Notes under the pieces: generated by a model
What the model saw: only the letters and a program-made list of their open reading frames with translations
Databases searched by the model: none
Told to the model about the DNA's origin: nothing
Shown here: piece by piece, positions 46,603 through 58,483 of the stretch
Numbering within the stretch: the first letter of the stretch is position 1
Layout: every line of letters begins with the position of its first letter
Source of the DNA: Adiantum capillus-veneris
Lineage: Eukaryota > Streptophyta > Polypodiopsida > Polypodiales > Pteridaceae
Reading direction: 5' to 3'
DNA length: 64,000 nt
Assembly (NCBI GenBank): GCA_014529385.2
Contig: CM043957.1
Coordinates: forward strand, 83,685,381-83,749,380
Position numbers and translations under genes: made by a program

Positions 46603-46920
46603 GGCGCCTTGGTATAGAGAGTGATGCTATGCTTTGATAATAGATGTGGCTATAAGGATTAAAAGACTGTACTATAGAGGAGGTTAAACTCTCAACAAGA
46701 GCAATCTCACAGTAAGAGGCTTGTAAAATGTGATAGCTCTTCAAAATACCTTTGGCTTTTATATACTAACAACTCAAAGAGTGAAACATGATGGATAATC
46801 TTGAGTACTTCAAGAAAGATAGTTTAAAAGTTCCACTCAAACGTTGGCAATAAATGCAGATTTTTACAATTGTTCCCATAAATCATTATATTGTAGTGGG
46901 TCACGACCTATACACTCCAT

Positions 46921-46961
<41 letters not shown>

Positions 46962-47810
46962 TGGGCTCTTTTAATTAACTCTACTTCGATTTTTGCAATA
47001 ACATTAAAAGCTACAAATAACTCAACTATTACTAGAGAGAAGAGAGAAGGAAAGATAGGTGCATCCTAAATATTAGAGAAAGGAGAGAAGAAAACTGCAA
47101 GGCTGCAAATGAGATGAGAACTACAACTAAGTAAATTAAAAAATCTAAAAGATAAAAACAAATATGACCTTAAATCATCACATCAAAACGGATTTATTTT
47201 CTCACTTTACAATATTAACAATGAACCTTGAGACAATCATATTTAATAATGAGAGTTAAATCATTTTTTTAACATTGAAACAATAACCTCACAACCATAA
47301 ATTTTCAACGCCGAATACCAAAACCCTAACCACATACTCAGCTAGTCCAAATAATCCATTAATAGGATTAAATCATGGACCAAAATTGCATCATAGAATG
47401 TGGAGCCAATCATATTTAATTAAAAGCATCTCGCCACACCCAAAAAAAAATTATAGCAAAAAAAGCATGGAGTCCATCAACAACAATCGAACAAAGTTCG
47501 AGGTATAATTAACTTCAAAAACATTACACATAATCAAACTTCATTGACACCGAAAAGTTGGCGACTATTATAGTATTCAAGTTATTTAGCCCATTACATA
47601 GTGTCCTTGACCTCGACATACATCAAGCAACCCAATCTATCCAATCCCGTCAACGATTCTGCACGACCCTGCAGAAAACAGCAAACTGTCAAACAACCAA
47701 TCAACCGGTATAGAGCAAGATCAAACAAAGAAATCTCTTTAAAACATACCCAAAATTAACACAAAAAATCTATTTAAAACATACCCAAAATTAACACAGC
47801 AGAACGCCCC
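46603..47810. other. AT-rich Helentron 5' flank, no gene seen
   Basis: Probably contains the Helentron promoter and 5' end, but no boundary is evident. It includes a (GA)n tract at 46923-46957. Confidence 0.4.
46923..46957. repeat. (GA)n microsatellite
   Basis: About 17 uninterrupted GA/AG units. Confidence 0.92.
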
Positions 47811-48720
47811 GATCCACCACAGACCGACGGAGAAGACGACAATGCAGCACGACAACACTGGAAACAGCAACAGCAGAACAGATCGGCGTCCAGTCCATCA
47901 CAGGCCGACGGAGGAGACGTCCTAACTGAGCAGCAAAACCTCGATGCATAGAGCAGCACGGCACAGTACAAAACGACCCAATCCACCATAGACCGACGAA
48001 GAGGATGGCAATGCAGCACGACATAACCAGAAACAGCAGAAGCACCACAGATTGGCATCCAAGATCCGCCATAGATCGGCGAAGGCGACGTCCAAACAGA
48101 GCAGCACGACCCGAATCCACAGAGCAGCACGGCACCACATGTTCAAGTGCCACTTCAGATCGACGAAGGAGACGAGAAAAAAGAGCAGCACAACCCTGAG
48201 ACACAGAGCAACACACCACCAAGGCACGACCCCAATCCACCATAGACCAGTGAACCAAGAACACAAGGCACCCGCACAGAAGCAGAGCAGAGCACAAGCG
48301 CGGCCAAAATCCACCATAGATCGGCGAGTAGGACGACAAACCACAGCAACGCATGACTGCGGAAAGGCAAGGCACTAAAACACGCCCAACAGCGCCATAG
48401 ACCAGCGAAAAGAACCATGCCACACAAGCCAGCATGTTCTCAACAACCCCATGCAAGCAGGGTAGCACCACAGGAGCAGAGCAGGAGCACGGCCCAGAAC
48501 CGCCACAGGCCGGCGAGCAGGGCGACATGCCCCCATGCTGTCATGCGCGAACGACAGCACCACGGGAGCGGAGCAGGACAACAGAGCAGGAGCACGGCCC
48601 AGAAGCGCCATAGGCCAACGAACAGGACAATAGAGAGCACCAAGACAACAAGCAGAGACACCCCATGCGCAGCGCAAACCTACGGCCAAGAACCGCCATT
48701 GACCCGCCTTAGGGCACGCC
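47811..48720 (-). repeat. GC-rich degenerate minisatellite, ~85-bp unit, about 11 copies
   Basis: A block resembling atccaccatagaccgacgaa recurs near 47811, 47894, 47981, 48064, 48152, 48235, 48308, 48391, 48499, 48604 and 48691, with spacing of mostly 74-108 bp around a mode near 85. Between blocks gcagcacgac-like strings recur. The array is far more GC-rich than both flanks and starts and stops sharply. A 245-codon minus-strand frame is produced by the repeats and I do not call it a gene. Confidence 0.85.
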
Positions 48721-49045
48721 TACCCTACTAAGGGGCTCATGAGCCCTAACCCTAAGGAGACCTCCACGAGGCTCCGCTCCAAAAGAGGGAGGAATGATAA
48801 GCAAGCCACTCATTATAAGGCCCTCCCACCAACCCCACTTTAAGAGTGGCAGTTCCAGCTTGCACCCAACGTCCACCATTCGGAATCTAATGCACCCATC
48901 TTCTCAAGAACCACTCAAAACAACACACTTTAATTTTTATTTTCCACACTTATTTATAAAACCCATCTCATATTTTTCCCTAAGAAAAAATGCAAGCCAC
49001 CACTATGGCCTGAGCCCTTTGGGCAGGCCAAAAATTTACGAAAGG

Positions 49046-49046
<1 letters not shown>
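48721..49046. other. Sequence between minisatellite and microsatellite, nothing recognised
   Basis: No gene motif is seen. Confidence 0.4.

Positions 49047-49135
<89 letters not shown>
49047..49135. repeat. (TG)n(AG)n compound microsatellite
   Basis: 32 TG units (49047-49110) then about 12 AG units. Same TG-then-AG order as at 30542-30610. Confidence 0.95.
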
Positions 49136-49136
<1 letters not shown>

Positions 49137-49519
49137 GCCACCGATTGCCGTGGTTCAGAGGTGTACCTCGCAAGAATGAGATACCGATCGTAGTGCTTCA
49201 GAGGGGTACCTTGCAAGAAACCACGAGCAGGGTTAGAGGTTTGTCAAGCTCAATGTTCGTAATCATACAAGTTTTCAATGTTATTGATTGTTTGTTGTTC
49301 CATTTTTATGTTTTCAAAAAAAAAACATACAAGTTTCCTTGCATGGGGGATTTTGCACAATCCTCCCCAATTTGTGTAATACGAGGGAACATGCCATTCC
49401 CACGACACCGTGCAATTTTCAGTGTGTTCATTAACTACGTTCGCAGCCCGTTCGCAGTGTCAAAAATGTCAAAAATCACAGACTGATAATGCTTACTCAC
49501 CGTGCGATTGAATGTCTCT

Positions 49520-50960
49520 CATCGATGCACCTTGCATCAACGATGTTGGACATCTCCTGCTCTTAACCTGGTCTGCAAGAGATGACATCCCATGGAGGAT
49601 AAAGGAGATAGGCTTGTGACTATTTGGGTGGCGGAACTTTAGGAAGAAGCGGATCTTTGCATATGGATATGATAGCCCAAAGCCACCTTGCTAGAGCCAT
49701 ATATCTCATATCAACAATCAACGCACTATGAAGGCGACATTTTGCATAGAAAGCTCACGGTTTGTCCTTTAATACGAACACCTCATCTGGCATACATATG
49801 GATCAAAGCATTTCCTGAAAGTTTCTGCAACAACCCTTGACTTGCAACCACATCATGAATTCCTTCACCCATTCAAAGATCTTGTCTAAGGCCACAAGCC
49901 TTCCAGGTGGAAGCGTAGGTGATTGCGATTAGAGACAGAACATCCCTTTGCATCTTGTAAAAAGAGCCCACAACTTCCTTGCCACGACGAGGTTGACCAT
50001 ATCCTACAATCCACTCAATCCATGAGATGATAGCCTAGAGAGCATCCCCATCAAAAACTTCTCGTGCTATTGTGACAGCACTACATTTGGCATACATATA
50101 GATCAAAGCAATGCCAAGCATGGCATCTTGATCCGATAGCCATGGATGGCTAGCAATCTCATCATGAATTAAGGCCCTTGATTTGCATGTGCTAAAAAAA
50201 GCCCAGACCTTGCTGGCCTAGCCACTGTTGGGCATATCCTACAATCAATGCGTTCCAAAAGATGACATCCCGCACAGGAGCACCACATCTGGCATATATA
50301 TCGAACAAGGCATTGCCAAGCATGGCAATTGTTTGCAACAACCCCTTACTAACAATCGACCAAGGCATTGCCAAGCGTGGCAATTGTTTGCAAACAGCCC
50401 CTTACTACCAATATCGGAGTGAATTTTTAAGCCCACAACAGCGTGTAGTGTGCCTTCAAGATGCACGCTTATGTGATTTCATCTAGAGAGAGGCCCTTGC
50501 TCTACATCCGCTGAAAACAGCTGAGAGCTTTCCGACCCTGCTCTGTTCTCCCGGGGAGGTCACCCAATAAAAATGTAACCTATCACGTGAGTTCAACAAA
50601 AGGGTATTTAAAGTTCTTGAAACTTACAAAAATATATATACATAAGGGCATTGTTTTTTCAAATTTGAAAAAAACTTACAGATTTTAAAAGAAAGGGTAC
50701 ATTATATTCTTAATAAAATTTACAGATAAGGGGTTTTACAAACATGTCTTGAACGCACGTGATATGGTAGTTTTATACATAGTGAACCCCCCGAGTTTGT
50801 TGTGCGTATCCAACAATCAATGCACTCCAAGAGATGGCATTCCGTACAGGAAGATCCATAGCCACGTTTTGTGCTTTCTGAAGTGCACCACATTCAGCAT
50901 ATGTCTCGACCAAGGCTTTGCCAAGCATGGAAATTTTTTGAGACAACCGTATCTGAAGTG
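49520..50960 (-). pseudogene. PPR gene remnant, minus strand
   Basis: Read from 50960 downward: MLGKALVETYAECGALQKAQN, LPVRNAISWSALIVGYAQQ, then an unrelated AT-rich stretch (about 50520-50790). GLKIHSDIGSKGLF, MLGNALFDIYARCGAPVRDV and FWNALIVGYAQQ follow at 50470-50190. Further motifs (LIYMYAKCSA, ITYASTWKACG, GNALIHMYAR) continue to about 49740, with weaker traces to 49520. A 70-bp stretch around 50310-50400 is locally duplicated. Stops and shifts interrupt every motif block. Same PPR subclass as the plus-strand remnant at 5866-7390. Confidence 0.83.
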
Positions 50961-51515
50961 TTGGCGTACATTCCCGCTTGCTTCCTTGGGGCGAGTTCTA
51001 CTTTTTGCTCATGCCTCAAGCTCATTGGACCACTCCCCCCCTAGCCAATCACATGCAGCATGCATTTCAAGTACACGGGTAGTCTTTGGACAAGTGTCCT
51101 CCTTACCCCTTAGAGAGAGAGAGAGAGAGAGCTTGAAAATATCTAGATATTTGTTGGATGGAACTAGAAGCTCATTGGACCCCTCTTTAGCCCATCCAAT
51201 AGCATTCAAGCACACCATGTGGCTAAGCATAGGGAGAGTCTAACATGTGTCCCATGTGCCCCTTGAGAAAAGGGGTGCCCTTTGGGTGAGTGGGAGATTA
51301 AGTCAAAGATTCCCCTAACTTTGGGGCTTTCCCCCTCCTTTGTAGGGTCTCTTTTTGACTCAAGCACCTTACCCCCCATGCATGGGAAGCTTCTTAAGCA
51401 CCTTCCTCATTAAGCATGACAAGCACCTTAGTCATCAAGCATGACAAGCACCTCAAGCTTAGGTCGGGTTCCAACCTCAAGCTCATCAAAGGACTTTCAA
51501 CACTAACCATTGGAG
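50961..51515. other. Unassigned, Leu/Ser-poor low-complexity sequence
   Basis: No domain recognised. A short agagag tract lies at 51114-51130 and similar gctcattggacc phrases recur at about 51020 and 51170. Confidence 0.4.
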
Positions 51516-51614
51516 GTCTTTAATGAAGCTAACCTTAAGGTCTTTTAAGCTCCATTAGCTAGCCTTCTTTAATGAAGCTAACCTTAAGGTCTTTTAATCT
51601 CCATTAGCTAGCCT
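51516..51614 (+). repeat. 49-bp tandem duplication
   Basis: Two units containing aatgaagctaaccttaaggt, at 51522 and 51571, nearly identical. Confidence 0.88.
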
Positions 51615-52080
51615 TGCTCTTTGACAGACCATCTTTTGTTTGGACCCCTTTACCATTGGCCCCGTGTTGAGATAGATCCGTAAGCACATGTCTATATTCT
51701 AACCCTTGTTCCCGTTTATTATCTCATATTAAATCTTCATTTTAATATGAGAAAATCATTTGGGTTGGTTAGTATTAGATTTTATGACATGGTATGAGAC
51801 CCGATCGTTCCATAACTAGGCCTATCTATCAACTAATCCCTATTTGCATTAGCATTGCTAATAATCCACTCCCTAATCACTACGATCACTAATTAAGTTC
51901 AGGCACGCTCTTCGCAGTACAATGAGCCACTATCCTTTTGAACAAGTTTATTTTTGTGATTAGTGGCTTTCTAATAATTGTGTGTGTGTGTGCACGCATG
52001 ATTTTTAATTAGAGTGCTTTTGTGTTCATTATCAGTCCATTTTGCATTACCATTGCTCTCATTGTGTTTTTTTTTTCATT
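51615..52080. other. AT-rich sequence, nothing recognised
   Basis: No gene or repeat boundary is seen. Confidence 0.4.
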
Positions 52081-52218
52081 TTATGTGTCTGCAAAGCCAT
52101 TGTTGAGAGCTATACAGTGACTATCTACTTGTTTTAATTGAGCCTCATATTATGTGTCTGCAAAGCCATTGTTGAGAGCTATACAGTGACTATCTACTTG
52201 TTTTAATTGAGCCTCATA
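52081..52218 (+). repeat. 69-bp perfect tandem duplication
   Basis: ttatgtgtctgcaaagccat starts at 52081 and 52150; I see no difference between the two units. Confidence 0.92.
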
Positions 52219-52295
52219 TGTGCAAGTAATTGGTTAATTGATTTGAAAGATAAGTGCTCCTTCACTCTTTGGAATTTTTGTAGACAACTCAATTT

Positions 52296-53046
52296 TGTGT
52301 GTGTGTGTGCGTGTGTGTGTGTGTGTGCGGCTTTTGAGCTTCCAATGCACAAGTGTGTGTGGATTTTGAGCTTTCAATGCCCACCTAAAGCTTTTAAGTC
52401 TCACGAGATTTTTCTCTAGAGCTCATACTTTTAAAGTGGCATGGGAGCCCCCTTATCTTAGGAGCTCAAGGTCAAAGACTACGGCGCTCTCACTTGCACA
52501 CCCACTGGGCGGATCTCAACAAAAGTGGTCAATTGCATTTTATGAAGGGATCGAGTCTGTGTGAACGGACCCCAAAATGGAGGTCCCCAGACTCCATCCA
52601 CGTGCTGCTAGCTATTTGCCTTAGATCAGTGCACTCTAATAATTGCAAATCAACATGCTGCAGCTCAATTTTTTTTGCCTTGCTGGCCCCACATACTGCT
52701 CAGTGCTCTAACTGGGCAGATCTCAACAAAAGTGGTCAATCGCATTTTATGAAGGGATCCATGAACGGACCCCAAATGGAAGTCCCTAGAGTCCACCCAC
52801 TTGTCGCTAGCTATTTGCCTTAGATCAGCGCACTCTAATAATTGCAGACCAACATGCTGTAGCTCAATTTTTTTTGCCTTGCTAGCCCCACATACTGATG
52901 TTTTCACCATATAGGCTGTCACACACCATTGTGTGTGTGTGTGTGTGTGCGGCTTTTGAGCTTCCAATGCACACGTGTGTGTGGATTTTGAGCTTTCAAT
53001 GCCCACCTAAAGCTTTTAAGTCTCACAAGATTTTTCTCTAGAGCTC
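52296..53046 (+). repeat. Nested duplication A-B-B-A (dispersed repeat B copies 2 and 3)
   Basis: Module A (TG microsatellite, then cggcttttgagcttccaatg through tttttctctagagctcat) occurs at 52296-52425 and 52930-53046. Between them are two direct copies of module B, starting actgggcggatctcaac at 52505 and actgggcagatctcaac at 52709, about 205 bp each. The end of module B is shared with 7391-7530. The unit is not assigned to a known family. Confidence 0.85.
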
Positions 53047-53850
53047 ATTAATCCGAAGATTTATTCTCTTCATGCCATGATGCTAGGGCGGCCATGGACT
53101 TACATTCGAAGAAATGCTTGATGCGAGGTATACACCTCTCACATGCTCATTTTTTGAGGTATTCTCACTTGGTGAAAGTAGAGGAACTCCACCTCCTTCT
53201 CCGAGCTTGTGAGAAATAAGAGCCTACACAACACTCTTGGCTATGGAATGCAAATCCAACCAATATCCATGCTTCAATGCTTAATCTTGCCATCTTCTCC
53301 ATCTGCATTACTATGCTATTATGTATGCTAGCAAGAAGAGTGATGATAAGAGAAGGACTATTTCTTTCTCCTATGAAATGTTTCTTCTTCCTCTTCCCTA
53401 CCCTCATTCCCTGCTAGCATCTCCACATTTAAAGGTGTTTGAGGCCTTGGGACTCAGGCTTGGGATAGTTCATGCTTTCTACAAAGTTTATGTTATGCTT
53501 GTGATGCATGAAGCTTTCCATCTTCATTTCATCACCTAGGTCACAAGATACACAAAGATTGTATTGTACCAAGTCTCTCGTGATGGGAGAAACTATAATA
53601 CAAATGCCTATTGGAGGGGGGGCCGGCTCCGTATGAATCCGGTCCTCAACTGTTGTCATGTTCTCTAAACTCTCTCTCTCTCTTGCAAAAGTAATGTTCA
53701 TGACAAGTTAACTAAGTACCATGTTTATGTTGCTACCATCAATTAAGTTCACCTGCTATGCTCACAAAGTAATCTCACAAAAGTGCTTTATCTAATTCCC
53801 TAATTTCGCTACTCTCAAAGTTCATAGGCCATTTCCAATACATACCCACT
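53047..53850. other. Unassigned sequence
   Basis: No recognised gene. Short frames on both strands carry no motif. Confidence 0.4.
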
Positions 53851-54190
53851 TGTTGGAAAGTGTGTCCCTTAATCACCAATGGTTTAGCGTTAGGCTATGG
53901 AGGATGGAACCTTAGCTTAACCATGGTGTTAGTATTAGGGATAGAGAGATGGAGATTAGGGTTAGGCTATGGCCAAGGCAAGAGCATAAACAGAGAGAGT
54001 ATAGACACGATGATATAGCACAAAGCACACTTGATTGATTAGAGGATAGCCTCTTAAGTAGTTTAGTGCTTTACAATCATTGGCTAGAGAGATTGCACCC
54101 TCTTGCTATTGGACCATGTCATCATATCATCTTTCCTATGTGGCTAGAGGGATTTCTCATATGGTGCCACAAGTTGGGCTTACCGTAACA
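53851..54190 (-). mobile_element. LTR, inverted copy of that at 8889
   Basis: On the minus strand it reads TGTTACGGTAAGCCC...CTTTCCAACA and follows the 8889-9233 LTR throughout with substitutions. No purine tract or primer-binding site is adjacent and the flanking pentamers differ, so it is probably an old solo LTR. Confidence 0.68.
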
Positions 54191-56548
54191 TGATGGTCTC
54201 AATGGATGCATTCAACTGCCTTGCATTGTCCAAGAACTAAAATTGAGATTTTCAAATAGTGCTCATTCCCCAAATCAAAGTGCCATTGCCCTTGATCCTA
54301 AGTCCAAGTACAGTACCTTGGCATGGGGTAGAAGCCTTGCTTTTTAGAATGGCCTTCAAAGCACTTTGCTTTGCATGACAAGAGATCCTTTAAAATCAAA
54401 GGTTAAAAACATGAACAAATGAGAACAACCAGAAATTATGTAACATTGGTGTCCATTTGTGGCCCAATGAGAGTGAATTTCAGTCTGATTTTGCTGGTTC
54501 TTCCTTGAATCTAGCTCATAGCCATGGATTGATAGATTGAGAGTTGTCATATGCACCATGCAAGCCCCCTTCGCTTGGTGCATGCTAGCGCCCAGTGAGA
54601 TACCATCCACGTACACTGCAAAGTCCCCCCCCAAGTTCATATGGTTATAGCATATCTCAAACTTTGGAAGCTACTATGCGATATGCTATAATGATGACAT
54701 GTTAAAAATAAAACTTGATCGGGCTTCATTGCTCAAAGCCAATGGATGCTTCCTTCGATATGCACATGCCATGGAAATATAAAATAGACCTTGCTGATTA
54801 TCTACAAGTAATCAATCTTGTCGAGTTGTAATCATATTTAGAACCATAAAAGTACGTGCAATTGATGTATATCTTAATTACACTCACAAAATATACCTTA
54901 CATTGTTCAATGGTGCCTTGTTGCAGGTATCCTACAAATCATACCGCAATTGTAGCATTATAAACTTACCTCAGATCTCACGTTATTATTTTTATGTCAT
55001 GGCCTCTTCCGACTGTGTCTAGCTAAGAAAAGCTTGCATAGGAGCCATGCCTCTAGTGAAAATTCAAAACCCAAAACTCCGAGATTGGAAGAGAGAGACT
55101 CATGCTGGCTTCTTGAACTATAGCAAATAGTTGGTCATGCCAGTTCTGATATGCATCATATGCATGAGAGAGACATTAGCCGTGCCAGAGAGTGTCGGTG
55201 GCCGTCGCATCACACATGGCTACATCTAAGCAAGTTTGGGACAACACCTCCGCATGCTAGGCTTACATGGCCTTGCAATGCCTCCAGTAGCCTTTGCCAA
55301 TCCGTGCTTGTACAAGAATTTGATAGCAACATTTTGTGCACAAGCCTTGCTTGATTGACTCAAGGAATTGTGCTCTTTCAAATAAGAGGATTTTTTGAAA
55401 TTTGTTATCGTGATTTTCACAAGCCTTGCTTGTGCCTTGATGCAACATGGGTTGAATTGCACAAGCATTGAAAAGCTTCCATGACATCATGCATGGACGT
55501 TGCATGCCATAGCTTCCAACCCCAAGATGACAAAGCTCAAAGACAATGGGAATGAAAGTGTAGCTCAAATTCGACCAACTTCGATGGAAAGAAAGCTTAG
55601 TAATTTTTGCCAACATGAAAAATTGCAAGAATTAACTTTAAAATTTGAACACTTACCTTTATTATGAGTCTTCTCGACTCGATTGCCTTGTGCGACTTGC
55701 ATGGGATGTGAGAAGGGGCCCTTGTGGTGACCCTTCGTCACTGTAGGGCGCTTAAAGGTGCTCCCCATATGAAAACAAGGGAAGAAAAAACATGGCGTGG
55801 TAACGTAGCAAAGAGAAGAGGAGAGAAACCGTGAGCTCCATGTCGGTGCCTCCTTCCGAGTTTGTGCAATTGCAAAAGTTGTAGAGGCAGGCCTTGTGCT
55901 CCCTTCAAGCCAAAAATCCTGTTGATTTGTACTTGTCACCCTTGCCCTTGATTATGTGTAGGGGACCTTTCCCACGGCCATGAGCTCATTATGGAGAACC
56001 TTGTGTGTGTAGCTGTTTAAATCTTAACTAATAAGACATAATTGAATTTTTACATTCAAAAGACAGCTAGCCAAGGAAAAATGAATAGATAAGTACAAAA
56101 ATAACTCAGTATTGGAATTATTTAGGTACAATGATTGTAGGAAAGAGATCCTCTTTCAGTTAGACCACTAGTAAAAGAACTTCCCTGGTCCTTAGTGAGT
56201 GTTTCATTAAAATAAGGTTGCTTGCCAAAGAAATGAAAACCCTCCAAGATAGGATAGAGTTCTTACGTGCATCCATCCAAATAAGACAACAATTCAGTTA
56301 GCCTTGGATGTGTTTTACAGGTATCAATGGACCCTATCAGTTGTTATCCATGTCCATCTTACAGATTTTAATTACTTTAGACAAGCTAGGTTATTTATTA
56401 GAACTTGTATGTTAGCAGTCTTTACTTATTACATCAAAATGAGTGTTACCTTCTACCTTTTATACTGAGCTGTGAAGCCCACCAAGAACCCATATATCAA
56501 GAGTTTTTCTTTTAGAAAAATTAACCATCGTGAGATTTACTTATTTAA
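54191..56548. other. AT-rich sequence, no gene recognised
   Basis: Several 80-124 codon frames occur on the minus strand (54356-54640, 55263-55628, 55565-55939) but none shows a motif I can identify or a splice structure I can support. Confidence 0.4.
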
Positions 56549-57080
56549 CCATAGCTTGGTAGCTATGCTTTGCAGTAGTAACCATATACTTACCTTCAGG
56601 CGTAACAATCTCAAGGTGTCATTGGCATTCCTTTACACAAAGAGAGGTCAAGAACGACTTTAACTATGTAAGATGCCCAATCTTTTGTTCATGAACCAAT
56701 GGTACCAGAAGAGGGTAATGAATAATCTCCCTTTTTACAACAATTAACATGATAGTATGACCAATCAACAGAGTATCGAAAACTCCACCTATACCAAGTG
56801 GACTCATAGATCACGAGCCATAGCTTGGTAGTTATGCCAAAGCCAAAAGTAACAGCCATATACTTACCTTCAGAATCCCAAGTTATTAGTATTCCATACA
56901 GAACAGTAGTGTCCGGCCTTGTTTGAGTATGATGCCTTAATGTTTCAACAGCTATAGGTACTTAAAAACACCCCAATCCTTCATCTCATATGAAATCCCA
57001 ATGGTGATATTGTACATAAGCCCAAGTGTGGCAACATTTTATCAAAGAGAAAGACCAATAGTTTCCAAACCTGCCAGTCA
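56549..57080 (+). repeat. Degenerate tandem duplication, ~269-bp unit
   Basis: ccatagcttggtag... plus ccatatacttaccttcag occur at about 56550 and again 269 bp later at 56819. The later part of the units also aligns loosely (cccaatc...ccaatgg). Strongly diverged. Confidence 0.6.

Positions 57081-57082
<2 letters not shown>

Positions 57083-57119
<37 letters not shown>
57083..57119. repeat. Poly-C tract of 37 bases
   Basis: Uninterrupted C from 57083 to 57119. Runs this long are prone to length error in assembly. Confidence 0.9.
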
Positions 57120-57120
<1 letters not shown>

Positions 57121-57168
57121 CTTTTTTTTAAATGAATACCCAAGAGATTTTTGCAGTGGTTACGAACA

Positions 57169-57800
57169 GAGCAACCCATTAGCTAACACACCTGCATCGG
57201 CAATATACTAGGTAGATATGATAACCAGTTAGTGAAAACAACAACCCTTAGCGGCTAGCACAGAGCCTATAACCTCCTCCTAGAAACACTCAGTCCGTGC
57301 CTGTGTTCAACAAAAACCGCCACCAAATGCAAAACAAGGTCTCAAGACCCAAGCCAACCATGCGATGGCTCAACAATTTGTTTTTAAAAAAATTATTATA
57401 TAGTGTAAAAAAACACAGTCCTCAACTGCTAGTACAGGGCAACCCATTACCTGACACACGTGCAGGCGACGATATGCCAGGTAGATATGACACCCATTAG
57501 TGAAAACAACAACCCTCAGCGGCTAGCACGGAGCCTATAACTATTTGCAAGAAAAAAACTCGGTCCGTGCCAGTGTTTCAACAGAAACCGCTACCAAAAT
57601 GCAAAACGAGGTCTCGAGACCCCAGCCAATCATGCGATTGCACAACAGTTTGTTTAAAAAGGATCATTATATAGTGTAAAAAGCAACCCTCAGCGGCTAG
57701 TACAGAGCCAAGTACAACCACCTGCAGCAAACTACGCTTCGTCCGTGCAAGTATTCAACAAAGACCATCCCTATTTTTAATGCAAATCGAGGTCTGAAGA
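57169..57800 (+). repeat. Imperfect tandem array, ~267-bp unit, about 2.4 copies
   Basis: agcaacccatta... begins near 57169 and gggcaacccatta near 57436. The phrase agcggctagcac lies at 57250, 57517 and, after a deletion, 57686, and ggtctc/gaagac phrases recur in each copy. The third unit is shortened. Confidence 0.82.
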
Positions 57801-58372
57801 TCTAAGTCATCCATGCCATGGTGCAACAGTTTGTTCTTCTTATGATCATGACCAATATACAATGTATAAAACAGACGGCTCTAATCTTTATCAACCATGC
57901 ATAGCATTACAACAAAAAACAAACCAAAACCGAAATTGGTAGTAAGGTAAAACATAACACTTGTGTTGCTTTAGTTGCAAGCTCCATTTCTTTAGCAAGT
58001 TCAAACAGTGATGAGAATAAGCAGAAAAAAACCTAATCCAAGGCTAAGTGAGGGCCAGGGGGGTATGCCCTCACCTCAGTTTATATAGGATGGTGTGCAC
58101 GCTTCCAGAGCAGGTAGGATGAATGCATTCGGCCGCCCTCAACTGCACGAGCCTGCGAGTGCCATCACCTGGGGAGGGTGATAGAGAGTAGACAAGGGCC
58201 GCCTACCCCGTATGATGATAACACTATCCTTTCACGCTTTGTTTAAGCGGGGGTATTGCGCCATTATAAGGTGGGTTTTAGTGGCATAGCAAAAAGTTAT
58301 CACTATTATGCAAAATGGGAAGGGGGGGGGGGGAAAGAACCAAGGGGGGGAGGAAAGTGAGTTATAACCAGT

Positions 58373-58378
<6 letters not shown>
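57801..58378. other. Unassigned sequence
   Basis: No gene recognised; short G runs occur at 58322-58333 and 58344-58350. If the Penelope-like element at 58480 carried a GIY-YIG domain, it should lie here, but none is visible. Confidence 0.4.

Positions 58379-58416
<38 letters not shown>
58379..58416. repeat. (GT)n microsatellite
   Basis: 19 GT units. Confidence 0.95.
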
Positions 58417-58418
<2 letters not shown>

Positions 58419-58452
58419 CCGCCCTAACCCAGGCACCACACACAATGGGTCA

Positions 58453-58483
58453 GTAGTAGGCCCATTGTGTATGGGCCTACTAC
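58453..58483. repeat. 13-bp perfect inverted repeat
   Basis: gtagtaggcccat, 5-base loop, atgggcctactac. It sits at the 3' end of the reverse-transcriptase fragment on the minus strand and could form a hairpin in its RNA. Confidence 0.75.

Noticed and set aside
47791-48528. 245-codon minus-strand frame
   Set aside because: It lies wholly in the ~85-bp minisatellite; its Gly/Ser/Cys-rich sequence follows the repeat and has no domain.
55263-55628. 121-codon minus-strand frame
   Set aside because: No motif, no splice support and Cys/Lys-rich composition without a pattern; nothing to call.
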